Shown here piece by piece: positions 20,274 through 29,933 of a stretch of DNA of 36,709 bases. The translations under genes and the position numbers were made by a program. Each line of letters opens with the position of its first letter. Positions within the stretch are counted from its first letter, which is position 1. The notes beneath the pieces are model-generated. The model worked only from the letters and a program-made list of their open reading frames with translations, ran no database searches and was not told the DNA's origin. The stretch covers positions 65,881 to 102,589 of the forward strand of contig DKNE01000037.1 in assembly GCA_002470645.1 (NCBI GenBank), in the 5' to 3' direction. Source of the DNA: Patescibacteria group bacterium UBA7396. GTDB lineage: Bacteria; Patescibacteriota; Gracilibacteria; BD1-5; UBA6164.

Positions 20274-20329
20274 ACACAAGCCTTTCTGGCAGAGTCTTTT
20301 TTTTCTTAATAAACAATTAGGAGGACTAC

Positions 20330-20446
20330 ATGGCAACACCGCAAAGCAACAAGCAAAAACGCAAGAAGATTTTGGCAGCTCGGGGGAATTTGCCCCCGCA
20401 TCTTTCTCCCAAGAAGGTGAAAAACAAGCAACAAAAACCTTCCTGA
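20330..20446 (+). CDS. Small highly basic protein, possibly ending at a genuine UGA stop
   Basis: AGGAGG (20319-20324) lies 5 bases before the ATG, the best Shine-Dalgarno site in the window. The frame starts MATPQSNKQKRKKILAARGN and runs 38 codons to TGA 20444-20446, 17 bases before a perfect terminator hairpin. If UGA meant Gly here, translation would run through the terminator and on to TAG at 20593, overlapping the adaptor gene, which is unlikely. The peptide has 9 Lys and 2 Arg and no acidic residue. GC is about 50 percent against roughly 28 percent around it, with CCG, CGC, CGG and CCC codons. It could be a nucleic-acid-binding or antimicrobial-like peptide. A structured RNA is the alternative: a CGGGGG/CCCCCG hairpin lies inside (20381-20398). 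No family is recognised. Confidence 0.55.
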   Translation: MATPQSNKQKRKKILAARGNLPPHLSPKKVKNKQQKPS

Positions 20447-20463
20447 AGTTTTTTCTTTCCGAG

Positions 20464-20490
20464 AAGGTACCCCAAAGGGGTACCTTTTTT
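20464..20490 (+). terminator. Strong intrinsic terminator of the inserted unit
   Basis: Perfect 10-bp stem AAGGTACCCC / GGGGTACCTT, AAA loop, then six T. It works on the plus strand only: the minus-strand side lacks a T-run directly after the stem. Confidence 0.92.
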
Positions 20491-20502
20491 ATTTCTCATT
20501 TT

Positions 20503-22422
20503 TTATTTCAACATTTCTCCATCAAAAATATTTTCTTTTCCATCGGTAATAATTATTTGTCATGGTTGTAATCATTCTATTTGTGAAAAATAGTCATTTT
20601 GAGAGAGAATTTTTATATGAACCAGTTTTGCAATGTTATCTTCTAACACAAAAACTTGAGGAATCATATATTTTGAAACAATAGCATTATTTGGAATGAT
20701 TATTGCTTCAGACTGGTTTTTTTCAGTTGAAAGATATACTTTTGAATAACTTCCAATGGTTATGTTTTTATCTTCGGGTAAGCGTATTTCTACGGAAGTT
20801 TTTTTGGTTATGAGGTCTTTGCTGGGAAATATATTATGAATATTTCAGGAAATCATATCAGAGACTCATTCTATTTTTATTTTTACTTCATCTCATGTTT
20901 TTATAAATTCTAAAATATCTTGAGGAATGGAAATTTCTATTTTTAAATTTTGGTCATTAGAAACCATAAGTATAGGCATACCAGGACCGATAATACTTCC
21001 TACTTCTCCTATTTTTTTAGTGACTATACCATCTATGAGTGAAGTAATTTTTCCATTTTCAATCATAACAGAAGCTTCATTTTTCCCAGATTTTACTTGT
21101 CATATTTGAGCCTCTATTTCTGCAAGAGAGGCATCTTTTTGTTTTTTTAGTGATTCTATTGCTGCCAACGATTCTCTGAGAATATTTTCAGAAAGTTCTT
21201 TTTGTTTTTTAGAAATTTCATTTTTTGTACTTATATCAGTTATTTGTGTATTTCCGGCAGATTGTATTTGTATTTTTGAATTTTCTAAAGTTTCTTTTTG
21301 TTTTTCTGCGAGTTCTATTTGTTTTTGAAGCATATCAAGAGTAGATTTTTTTTCTTTTTCAAAATTTTTTATACTATCAAGACTTCATTTTAGCCCCAAA
21401 AAATAATTTCCTGATACAGAAAGGATAACTTGTTCATTTTGTGTTTGAAAATTGGTTATTTTTGATTTGTACTCACTTAACATATTTTGATTTAGTGAAG
21501 TACTTTCTACACTATTTTCTAAAGCACTATATGAATTTTTTAATAATTCTCTGAGATTATTTGAAAAAATTTCATGATATATATCGAGTTTTTTTTCTCT
21601 CTCAAGGTTTGTTTCTGATGGAAATTGTTTTATCTTTTGAAATTCAATCATAAAGTCATTGAATCATTTTTCTGTTTTGTTTCTTAATGAAATATCTCTC
21701 GCACTTAGATAAATATCAAAATTTTCATTTTTATATTTGTTTGCTGGAGTAATTCAAAAAATATTATCTAAAAAATCTATAATATTACTAGCAAGTATAT
21801 CGGCATTATTTATTGCACTTTTTGAATTTGAATAAATATCAGTTTCTTTTTGAGAAAGGATATTTTTTGTGTTTTCTAATTGTAATAAACTACTTTCTAT
21901 TTGAGTTTGAGCACTTTCAATTTGCTTATCAAGTGTTTTGAGTTGACTTTCAAGAGTTTCCTTTGTTTCTCATACTCAGGTTTCTGTTCATTTTACGCTT
22001 ATGTTTGATATTTCAATACCTGTTTGAGCTTGTTTTATTTTTTCTTGCATCACAAGTATTTGACTATCAAACATTTGGCTCGTAGAATATTTGAGATCTT
22101 CAAGATTTTTTATAACATCTTGACTCGAGGCATATCAAGTTTTTGCCTCTAAAGAATCAAGAGTAGCAATGATTTCTCAAACTTTTACCACATCTCAAAC
22201 ATTTTTAGTGATTGAGATGATTTTTCATCCAACTTTTGGCGCGAGAGCAATACTATGAAAACTATCGGTATAGCCAATATAGCTGTTAGTATTTTGGATA
22301 TTTCCAGTTTGTACAAGAGCAGTTTGGTAGTATTTTTTATCTCTTTTTTGATCTTCATTATTACAAGAAGAAAGAAAAATAATAAAAAAAATTAGTAAAC
22401 TTAGTATTCCTATTTTTTTCAT
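20503..22422 (-). CDS. Membrane fusion (adaptor) lipoprotein of an RND efflux system
   Basis: 639 residues, far longer than AcrA (about 400). The N-terminus is a lipoprotein signal, LLIFFIIFLSSC, with Cys20 as lipidation site, so it is membrane-anchored. A first half-lipoyl/barrel segment (IALAPKVGGKIISITKNVGDVVKVGEIIATLDS) precedes about 350 residues of alternating Lys/Glu/Gln heptads (coiled-coil hairpin), then the second half-lipoyl segment (ITSLIDGIVTKKIGEVGSIIGPGM) and a beta-barrel domain (VKIKIEGVSDMISGNI). It links the RND pump to the exterior. The extended hairpin may span a thick envelope layer. Its first codons overlap the tetR 3' end. In most genomes the pump gene follows at once; here 294 bases with an antisense unit intervene. 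Confidence 0.92.
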
Positions 22423-22958
22423 GAAATTGAAGAGTTAAAAAATAAAGATTCAACTTCTGATAACAGATTTTTCCCATCTACTTCACAGCGAGAATAAGAA
22501 AATTTCTTCTTTCATATTTGTTGAATAAGGGCAAAAAATAAAAATACTTTTTCACGATTAAATCATACTTTTGCATTCATAGCGATAAACATAGTTTCAA
22601 AAATAATTTTTTGTTTTTGATGAATTATTTCAGAAATTTCATCATTTTCCTCATAACCGTTTTGATTAATGATAGAAAAAATATTTTTATTTTTTTCTGG
22701 GAAATCTAAAAATTTTTTTAATAATTCTTGGAAATTATTTTCATTCCATTTTTTTATAATATTTTTTATAAAATTGAGATAATTTTCAAAACTTTCTTCA
22801 AGAACTTCTCTAATAAGTACTTCTTTTGAAGGAAAGTGGTAATATAAAGATGCTTTTTTCATTCAAATTTCATTAGCAATATCTTGCATAGAAACTTCTT
22901 TAAAACTTTTTGCATAAAAAAGTTCCTCAATTTTTTTGATAATGTCTTGTTTTTTCAT
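22410..22958 (-). CDS. TetR-family transcriptional repressor
   Basis: 182 residues. The N-terminal helix-turn-helix is clear: SFKEVSMQDIANEIGMKKASLYYHFPSKEVLIREVLEE splits into the usual TetR helices 2-4, with the LYYHF.SKE.L signature; the turn Gly is UGA. The C-terminal ligand-binding part is divergent, as usual. It is first in the operon tetR, adaptor, pump, and an inverted repeat typical of TetR operators overlaps its promoter, so autorepression and control of the pump are expected. Under code 25 the stop is TAG at 22410-22412, 13 bases inside the adaptor gene. A TGA overlapping the adaptor ATG (ATGA) would be its stop under the standard code. Confidence 0.92.
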
Positions 22959-22979
22959 AGTATTAATAGAATAATAAAA

Positions 22980-23024
22980 CTACCAATCGGTAGGTAAATT
23001 ATATTTGAAAAATTATTTTGTCAA
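22980..23024 (-). promoter_or_regulatory. tetR-efflux promoter with TetR-type operator
   Basis: On the minus strand, TTGACA (23019-23024) and TATAAT (22998-23003) are 15 bases apart. The inverted repeat CTACC-AATC-GGTAG (22980-22993) covers the expected transcription start. The sequence resembles known TetR/AcrR half-sites, so binding would block initiation. Confidence 0.7.
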
Positions 23025-23035
23025 ATTTTTTTATT

Positions 23036-23082
23036 TTGACAAATGTATGAAAATAATTACTATATAAAGTATAGTAATTATT
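23036..23082 (+). promoter_or_regulatory. Promoter of the dioxygenase gene with long inverted repeat
   Basis: TTGACA (23036-23041) and TATATA (23061-23066) form a promoter with a 17-19 base spacer. A perfect 13-bp inverted repeat, arm AATAATTACTATA (23052-23064) and its complement at 23070-23082, is centred just after the -10 box. Confidence 0.6.
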
Positions 23083-23096
23083 AATTATAATAAAAA

Positions 23097-23873
23097 ATGA
23101 AAAAATATCCTGTATTCTTTTTTGGGCATTGAAGTCCACTCAATGCTATTTTGGATACTCCATTTTCTCGTGAATGGGAAAAAATAGGAAAAACTTTAGA
23201 AAAACCGACGGCAATTATCTCTATTTCTGCTCATTTTGAAAGACAGGGAACATATATTACTGCTATGAATTCACCAAAAACTATATATGATTTTTCTTGA
23301 TTTCCAGAGGAACTATATCAAGTTCACTATCCTATGAAATGAAGTCAAAAAATAGCAAATGAAATCATTGAACATCTTGGCAAGGACGAAATTTTTCCTG
23401 ATTATTCTTGGTGAATTGATCATGGAACTTGGACTATTTTGAAATTTTTATTTCCAAGTATTTGAGATATCCCAGTTTTACAAATTTCTCTGGATATGAA
23501 AAAAACTTCTCAGGAACACTTTAATTTTGCAAAAAAACTTCACTATTTAAGAGAAAAATGATATCTTATTATGTGAAGTGGTAATATAGTTCATAATTTA
23601 TATAAAATCGATTGGTATAATGAAAATAATATTTTTCAGTGGGCTCAGGAAGTAAATAATGAAGTAAAAAGTATGCTTCTTTCTTGAGATATAGAAAAAT
23701 TATTTGATTTTATAAAATTATGACCAAAGTATAATATGGCAATCCCAACTCATGAGCATTTTCTCCCAATTTTTTATATCTATGCTTTGAAATGAGAAGA
23801 TGAAAAAATAGAGTTTTTTAATGAATGAATTGTGCATGGGAGTCTTTCTATGGATTCATTTAAAATATTTTAA
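23097..23873 (+). CDS. LigB-family extradiol aromatic dioxygenase (YgiD/DODA-like)
   Basis: 258 residues, matching YgiD (about 260). Metal and catalytic histidines are in place: His11 in FFGHGSP, SAHFE, DHGTW, and HEHFLP near the C-terminus, giving the three-His zinc/iron site of DODA-type enzymes. The Gly in GHGSP after His11 is UGA. Members open catechol-type rings such as L-DOPA or act on related cyclic substrates; the substrate here is unknown. The related MEMO/AmmeMemo proteins share the fold but differ in motif spacing. It is divergent from tetR, with two regulatory repeats in the shared region, suggesting co-regulation with the efflux pump, possibly in handling phenolic compounds. Confidence 0.9.
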
Positions 23874-23939
23874 TACTAAAATATTTTACAATTTTAAGAA
23901 AAAATATAGTATAAATGAGTTATATGTAAAAGATACTTT

Positions 23940-25073
23940 ATGAAAAAAGAAACAAATTTTGTGAATTTATTTTTAATATTAGCATTTATAGTGTTATTAT
24001 TTTATATTTTAAAGGTATGAGCAGAACTTATTATTCCTTTTATAATAGCTTTTTTATTTTCTTTTGCTATTATTTGATTATCAGATTTTTATAAAAAAAT
24101 TTGAGTTGGAAAGTATAAAATTCCTTGATTTTTAGCTATGATATTATCACTTTGAACATATGTATTTATATTTTGGACTATATGAAAAATGATTAATATT
24201 AATATTCAAGATGTAATAAAATTGCTTCCAGTTTATCAAGACAGAATGAGCACACTTTATATAAATTCATTAAATTATTTTAATATTCCATCTAGTGTTG
24301 ATGCGTATTCTTTATTCCAAAAAATTAATATTACCTCTTTATTTAGCTCTGTAATTTCAAGTGTAACAGCTATATTTTCAAAAGCATGAATTATTTTATT
24401 TTATGTAATGTTTCTTTTATTAGAGTATAGGTTTTTTTCAGATAAAATTCATTTAATGTTTCAAAATGAGAAAAAAAGAGAAACAACAATAAAAACACTT
24501 GATAAAATAAAATCAGATATCAAATCATATTTTTTAATAAAAACAGTAGTAAGTTTGATTACATGAGTATTAAGTTATTTGATTATGATTATTTTTTGAT
24601 TAGATTTTGCTCTTTTTTGGGCAATGGTTATATTTTTGCTTAATTTTATTCCAAATGTATGATCTATTATAGCAGTTTCATTTCCTGTGATACTGTCTCT
24701 TATTCAATATGATAGCTTATATCCATTTTTCTTTATTAGTTCATGATTAATATGAGTTCAAATTTTGATGTGAAATATTATTGAACCTAAATTTATGTGA
24801 AATAAACTCAATTTGAGTCCGTTAGTAATTATTATTTCACTTTGATTTTGGGGAAGTTTATGGTGAATAGTTGGAATGCTTCTTTCAGTACCTCTTATGG
24901 TTATTATAAATATTATATTTTCAAAATTTGAAACGACTCGCCCAATTGCTATTTTATTATCTGAAAAGTGAGAACTTGATGTTACATCACAAGAAGCTAC
25001 TCAAATGAATAAAAAAGAACTCATAGCAAACGTAAGGAAAAAATTAGAAATTATAAAAAATATGAAAGATTAA
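23940..25073 (+). CDS. AI-2E (PerM) family membrane transporter
   Basis: 377 residues with about eight hydrophobic segments: three near the N-terminus (LFLILAFIVLLFYIL; IIPFIIAFLFSFAIIGL; FLAMILSLGTYVFIFW), a hydrophilic stretch about 85-150, and a C-terminal block with the family motifs FALFWAMVIFLLNFIPNVGSIIAVS and GNIIEPKFMG followed by LIIISLGFWG. Those FIPnvG and EPkimG motifs are diagnostic. Known members export AI-2, act as Na+/H+ antiporters or are uncharacterised, so the substrate is open. The C-terminal tail is basic and cytoplasmic. It is convergent with a paralogue across a shared terminator. There is no Shine-Dalgarno site. Confidence 0.9.
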
Positions 25074-25099
25074 AAAAATCTCCTAAAGGAGATTTTTTA
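25073..25099. terminator. Bidirectional intrinsic terminator
   Basis: Stem AAAATCTCC / GGAGATTTT with loop TAAA, A-run and T-run on each side, between the two convergent permease genes. Confidence 0.9.
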
Positions 25100-26206
25100 T
25101 TTTCTTTTTAAATAATCAATAAGAAATACTTGTATAATAGCAACTATAGGAACAGCAATAATAATTCACACAATTCCAAGTAAACTTCATCCAATCATCA
25201 TTCATATAAGTACCGCAAATGGTGAAAGAGAAAGAGTTTTTCACATTACAAACGGAACAAGAACATTATTTTCTAATTGTTGAATAGCAATATAAAGAAT
25301 GATTATAATAACTACTGCTTTAAAAGACATTCAGAAAGCTATCGCAAGTGCTGGTAATAGAGCTAAAATAGGTCAAACATAAGGGACAAATTCCATCATT
25401 CCAGCAATAAGTGCAAGAGTAAAAATCTCATCAATATGAATTCAAAATATTTTTATAAAAACGAGTCAAAAAAGAGTGATAAAAAACATACTGATTCATA
25501 AAATAAGTTGACTTTTTAACCAATTATAAAGAGTGTTTACAACTTCAGGTTCTTTTTTTAACAGATATGATGAATATGAATTTGGAAGGATTTTATAGAA
25601 AAAATTACGGATTTCTTTTCTTTCAATAGCGATAAAAAAAGTGAAAATAAAAAGCAATACAAAATTCATTACTACATTCGTAATAGATGATATAATTCCT
25701 GCTCCTGAAGTAAGAAAGCTTTTTAAATTACTACTTACAAATGATGAAATTTGCCCAATATTTTCTTTAAGAGAGTTTAAAATCTGACTAAAATCTATTT
25801 GTTCAAGAAATCATTTTAAAAAATCTGGAATATGAAAGGCATCAACTCAAATCTCATTATATGCATTGAGTAAATTATTGCTATAAGTATATGAAATATC
25901 AATTAAAATAGAAAGTTGTTTTATAAAAATAGGGATGATAGAAAAAGCAGTGAGTAATAGGAATAAAATAATAAAGATATAAATCAAAATCATTCCTAAA
26001 CCATCACCAATTTTCCACTTATTGAATTTATTTAAAAAAGGAGCAAAAAGTACATTTAAAAAAAGAGCAAATGCGAGTATTATGAGTATATTTGATATTT
26101 TGTAAATAAATAAAATTCAAATACAAAATAGAATAAAAATAATAAGTTTTTTTATAAAAATATGGTATTGATTTTCTGAAAAATCATACGAGTCTTTTTT
26201 CCACAT
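25097..26206 (-). CDS. AI-2E (PerM) family membrane transporter, paralogue
   Basis: 369 residues, same topology as the convergent neighbour: an N-terminal pair of helices, a hydrophilic loop about 100-185, and a C-terminal helical block with the motifs LALIAGMMEFVPYVGPILALLPAL and QQLENNVLVPFVMGKTLSLSPF. The FVPYVG and LVPFVMG signatures are canonical for the family; several of their glycines are UGA. The sequence differs enough from the neighbour that a recent tandem duplication is unlikely. The start ATG-TGG follows an A/T-rich leader. Substrate unknown. Confidence 0.9.
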
Positions 26207-26340
26207 AATGTATTTAAATATCATATAAATTAGGCTGAATATAATTATTTTTTTACAAATTGCAAAAAAATTGCTTTTTTAAATAAAATCTTATAATAGC
26301 AAGGATTTTTTAAAAATATTTTAGTATTAATTTTATAAAT

Positions 26341-27720
26341 GTGTTTCCTAAAGTAACGATTATTTGAAGACCAAATGTATGAAAATCAAGTTTTTTTAAT
26401 ATGTTTGTTTGACATAAAATAGCGATTGTAGCAGATGAATCTGGAACGACCAGAGATATTTCAGAGTATGAATATACCGATAGAGTAAATGATATTACAT
26501 ATATAGTTGCTGATAGTGGAGGACTTGATTTTTCTTCAAAAACTGATGAAATTGCGGCTGATATTATTCAAAGAACCCAGGAAGCTATAAAAGAAAGTGA
26601 TGTTTTGATTTGGCTTTTAGAGTATGATAAATTTACTGACTTAGATCAAAGTATCTTAAAAATGCTCAGAGCTAAAGATATGCCTCCTGTTATTGTAGTA
26701 GCAAATAAAGCTGATAATGAAAATGCAAAGCTTGAAGCTTTTTCTCTTCCAGTAGTAAATAATTTCCATGCATTTTACCCAGCTTCTGTAAGTCATCATA
26801 TTGGGTTTGCTGAAATTAAGGAATGTGTTGCTGATATTTTAAGAGAAAAGTGATTTGATCTTGTGAGTGAAGAATTAGATGAAAATTTTATTAAATTGTC
26901 ACTGGTTGGAAGACCAAATGTAGGAAAATCGTCACTTATTAATTCTATTGTATGAAAAAATAGAGTGATGGTAAAAGATATGGCCGGAACTACGAGAGAT
27001 AGTATCGATACAAAATTTAAATATAATGAAAAAGATTTCGTACTGATTGATACGGCTTGAATTAGAAGACTTTCAAAAATTGGGACCAGAAATATAGAAA
27101 ATTGGTCAGTGATGAGAACAGAAAGAAGTATTACTCGTTCTGATATCGTAGCGGTTATTGTAGATGGAGTTGATGGAATTCACCAACAAGATCTCTCTAT
27201 TATTTCAAGAGTTTTAGAAGAAAATAAAGGACTTATCATCGTTATTAATAAATGGGATGCGGTACTTAATAAACAAGGAATTGACAAAGAAAAAATTATG
27301 GGGAGATATTTGTCTTATTTATCTGAAAAATTTGATTTTCTTCCTTGGGTTTCTGTCATTTTTACTTCAGCAGTGGAGAAAAAAAGAGTGGATGAAATTT
27401 TAGAAACAGCTATTTTAATCAATGAAGAAAGAAAAAATAAAAGAGTAAGAACTTCTATTTTTAATGGATTTATTGAACAAGCTGTTTTAAAACATCCACC
27501 AACAGGAAACAGAGTAGCACATAAACCAAAAATTTATTATGGAAGTCAAGTAGATGTCAATCCACCAAAATTTGTACTTACCGTAAATAATCCAGAACAT
27601 TTCCATTTTTCATACAAAAGATATTTAGAAAATAAAATTAGAGACAATTTCTGATTTGCAGGAACTCCAATTGTTATAGAATATAAAGGAAGAGGAAAGA
27701 CTAAAGATATGAGTAAATAA
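26341..27720 (+). CDS. der: Ribosome-assembly GTPase Der (EngA), GTG start
   Basis: 459 residues with two tandem GTPase domains and a KH-like C-terminus. Domain 1: G9-R-P-N-V-G14-K-S (both glycines UGA), GTTRD, ADSGG (usually DTGG), ANKAD. Domain 2: VGRPNVGKSSL, GTTRD, DTAGIRR, NKWD. The KH-like end shows HPPTGNRVAHKPKIYYGSQV and FAGTPIVIEYKGRGK. Der binds the 50S subunit and helps its maturation. The start is GTG at 26341: the nearby ATG at 26339 is in another frame and closes after five codons, and the next in-frame ATG lies beyond the P-loop. A TATAAT box sits at about 26291. Ser in place of Thr in the first DxGG is mild. Confidence 0.96.
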
Positions 27721-27755
27721 AAAAACATTTTGCGAAGGCAAAATGTTTTTTTATT
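27719..27755. terminator. Bidirectional intrinsic terminator
   Basis: Stem AAAAACATTTTGC / GCAAAATGTTTTT with a GAAG tetraloop, between der (+) and mltG (-). Confidence 0.92.
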
Positions 27756-28743
27756 TTATATATAATCTTTTATTTCTCACATGTTCTTCATTTGTTTTAG
27801 CATAATATATTTGTCAGGTTTGAATATCGTGTAAATAGTACCAATATTGAGTATGCTTTGGATTTAAAGAAGCTTTAATAGATTCTATATTGGGATTATT
27901 AATGGGAGTTTTTGGAAGTCATACCATAGTTCTGGTATTGTATTCATTTTTATCAGCGATATATTTTGAAAGATTTTTTCTACATTCTTCGCTGTTGAGT
28001 TCATAAGCATAACAAGCAGTAATATCAGCACCAATAAACCAATTATTTTGATATCTTTTTAAAAGTATTCCAGCAACGGTTGGTTTTTCAGCAATATTTC
28101 TTTCCTCTTTTTCTACAATAGAAGCTAAAATGATAAGCTCATGTATATTTTCACTACTGAGAGGAGAAAGGAGTGGAGTATAAATTTTTTGTTTAAAATT
28201 ATTCAATAAGAGAGTATTTAATTTTTCTATACTAAAATCATTTGGATTGACAAAATAGGTATCTGGATAGAGAAATCATTCGAGTGAGAGAGCTTTTTCT
28301 AAAAAAGGATAATTTTTTTGATACTTTTCTACATTTTTTGCTTCTTGAATAAACTCAGATGATTCAATGAGTTTATTTTTGGCAAGATATTCATCAATAT
28401 CAAAAATATTCCATCATTCTAAAAGAGTGAGTTTGATATCGGTGGTTATAGCTCCATGTTTCATTGTTTCTATAATAGAGCTAATTGTATCTCATTGTAA
28501 TATTCTAAATTCTCATACTTGAATATGAATTTTCTTTTCTGGATTGAGCTGGAGGTATATTTTTAAAAAAAGTTCATTATAATTGAGTTCTCTTGTCAGT
28601 GCTGATACTATATTATCTCAAGCTTGTACAGAAATAGTTTTTGCTTCTTTTATAGGAGTATAAAGAAAATCTTTATAATTTACATAAAAAACAATCACAC
28701 ATATAATTCATATCCAGATGAGTCATTTAATAAGTCGTATCAT
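27751..28743 (-). CDS. mltG: Endolytic murein transglycosylase MltG (YceG)
   Basis: 330 residues. One N-terminal transmembrane helix (about 5-22), a LysM-like subdomain (ISVQAGDNIVSAL to VGEFRILQGDTISSII), then the YceG catalytic domain with EGFLYPDTYFV, IILASIVEKEE (catalytic Glu of the SIVEKE motif), GADITACYAY and NEYNTRTMVGLPKTPINNPN. It cuts nascent glycan strands and helps set their length. The stop of the upstream gene overlaps this ATG by one base (TAATG), so translation is likely coupled. Codon 3 is CGA, the only in-frame CGA I found in the window. The pair CX..C (TAC, EEC) near 265-280 might form a disulfide. Confidence 0.93.
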
Positions 28744-29789
28744 TATTTTTGAGTTAAAATATATAATTCTTTAATTTCTCTTTTTGTTTCATCATCTCAA
28801 GAAGCAAAAAGTTGTTGAATAGTTTTATCGTTATTTTCAAGAAATATTCTTAATTGTTCTTTGTTTTCAGGAGTGCTTATATTTTCAATTCAGATTTCTT
28901 TTTTAAATTTTTTGAGCATAATATTTACTTCTCTTTCCATAGCTTCTAAATCATTTTTTAATACTTTTTGTATTTCCTTTACTGTTTTTACTGGTGATCA
29001 AACATAATCCATTTTCATTTCCCCATAATCTTTTTGATCTCATTCAGTAAGAATTAAGATATCTCAATAGTTAAAAAATGAACCAAGTATTCCAGGATAT
29101 TTCGTATTCATCGTTTTTATCTTATTGGCATTCATATTTTGACTATCTCACAAAACTCATCTTTGATTATAAAAAATAATTTGTCATGGCTGAATAATTT
29201 TAAAATCCATTTCTTGATTGATCATTACGAGTAGATATGAATAAAAAAGTCCAACCTGAGCAATAAGTAAAATCACATTCACCGCACCAACTCAAAACCC
29301 AGTTGCTCCTCAAACAAGTAGGCTTGATATAGCTGTAAAAGTAGAAAAAATAGTAATAAATGTTAGAATAAGTAAAAGAAAAATAGTTTGATTAAAAAAT
29401 TTTGAAAAAATTACATCACTTTCTTTTGATTTTTTTATACAAGTATGAATATCTTCAATATGGGGCTCGCTTCATTGGATTTTATAAAATCTTAGTAAAT
29501 ACCAACAGATCACAAAAGTCCAATAAAATACATTTAATAATAAAAATATTCCTATAATACTTCCAACCACTGTATTATTTGCATCAAAAAAAAGTAAATA
29601 AGCATTTATAAAAGCGATTACGAGTACAAATAAAACTCTCCAAGAATGAAGTATTCCATAGATCCAGTGTCTTTTTATGACCATTAAGAAACGAACTCCA
29701 TCATGTTCTAGTTTTTCAATAAGTTTAGTATCTCATGCTATATCAAATGATTTAAAAAGAAATTCAAATACACTTCTAAAATTTATCAT
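28743..29789 (-). CDS. Multi-pass membrane protein with bacterial PH-like domain
   Basis: 348 residues. Two helices at about 50-70 and 75-100, two more at about 135-160 and 165-190, then a soluble stretch: FKIIQPGQIIFYNQRGVLGD, IKTMNTKYPGILGSFFNYGDI and LILTEG. The FFNYGDI.I.TEG pattern resembles bPH_2/DUF304-type (YdbS/YdbT) membrane PH domains. A charged helical tail follows. Its TAATG junction with mltG implies one operon and coupled translation. The exact role is unknown; the context suggests an envelope function. TTGATA and TATAAT boxes lie upstream on the minus strand (about 29805-29850). Confidence 0.8.
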
Positions 29790-29933
29790 AGATTTTATTA
29801 AAAAATATTTACAATATTATATAAGTTGCTGAAAAATATCAAATCATTTTTGATTTTTTTTCTTTATTTTTTGACTAAAACATAAATTTCTATAAAATTT
29901 GAATTCAAAAAAATATTTATAAATAATACAAAA

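Noticed and set aside
20263..20571. A 102-codon plus-strand frame across the inserted unit
   Set aside because: It runs through the terminator hairpin, has no ribosome-binding site and overlaps the better-supported Shine-Dalgarno-led frame.
23940..26206. Tandem duplication of the two AI-2E permeases
   Set aside because: They are convergent and too different in sequence to look recent; ordinary paralogues.
29841..29856. AAATCA/TGATTT hairpin with T-run
   Set aside because: No plus-strand gene ends nearby, so a terminator role is unsupported in a divergent promoter region.
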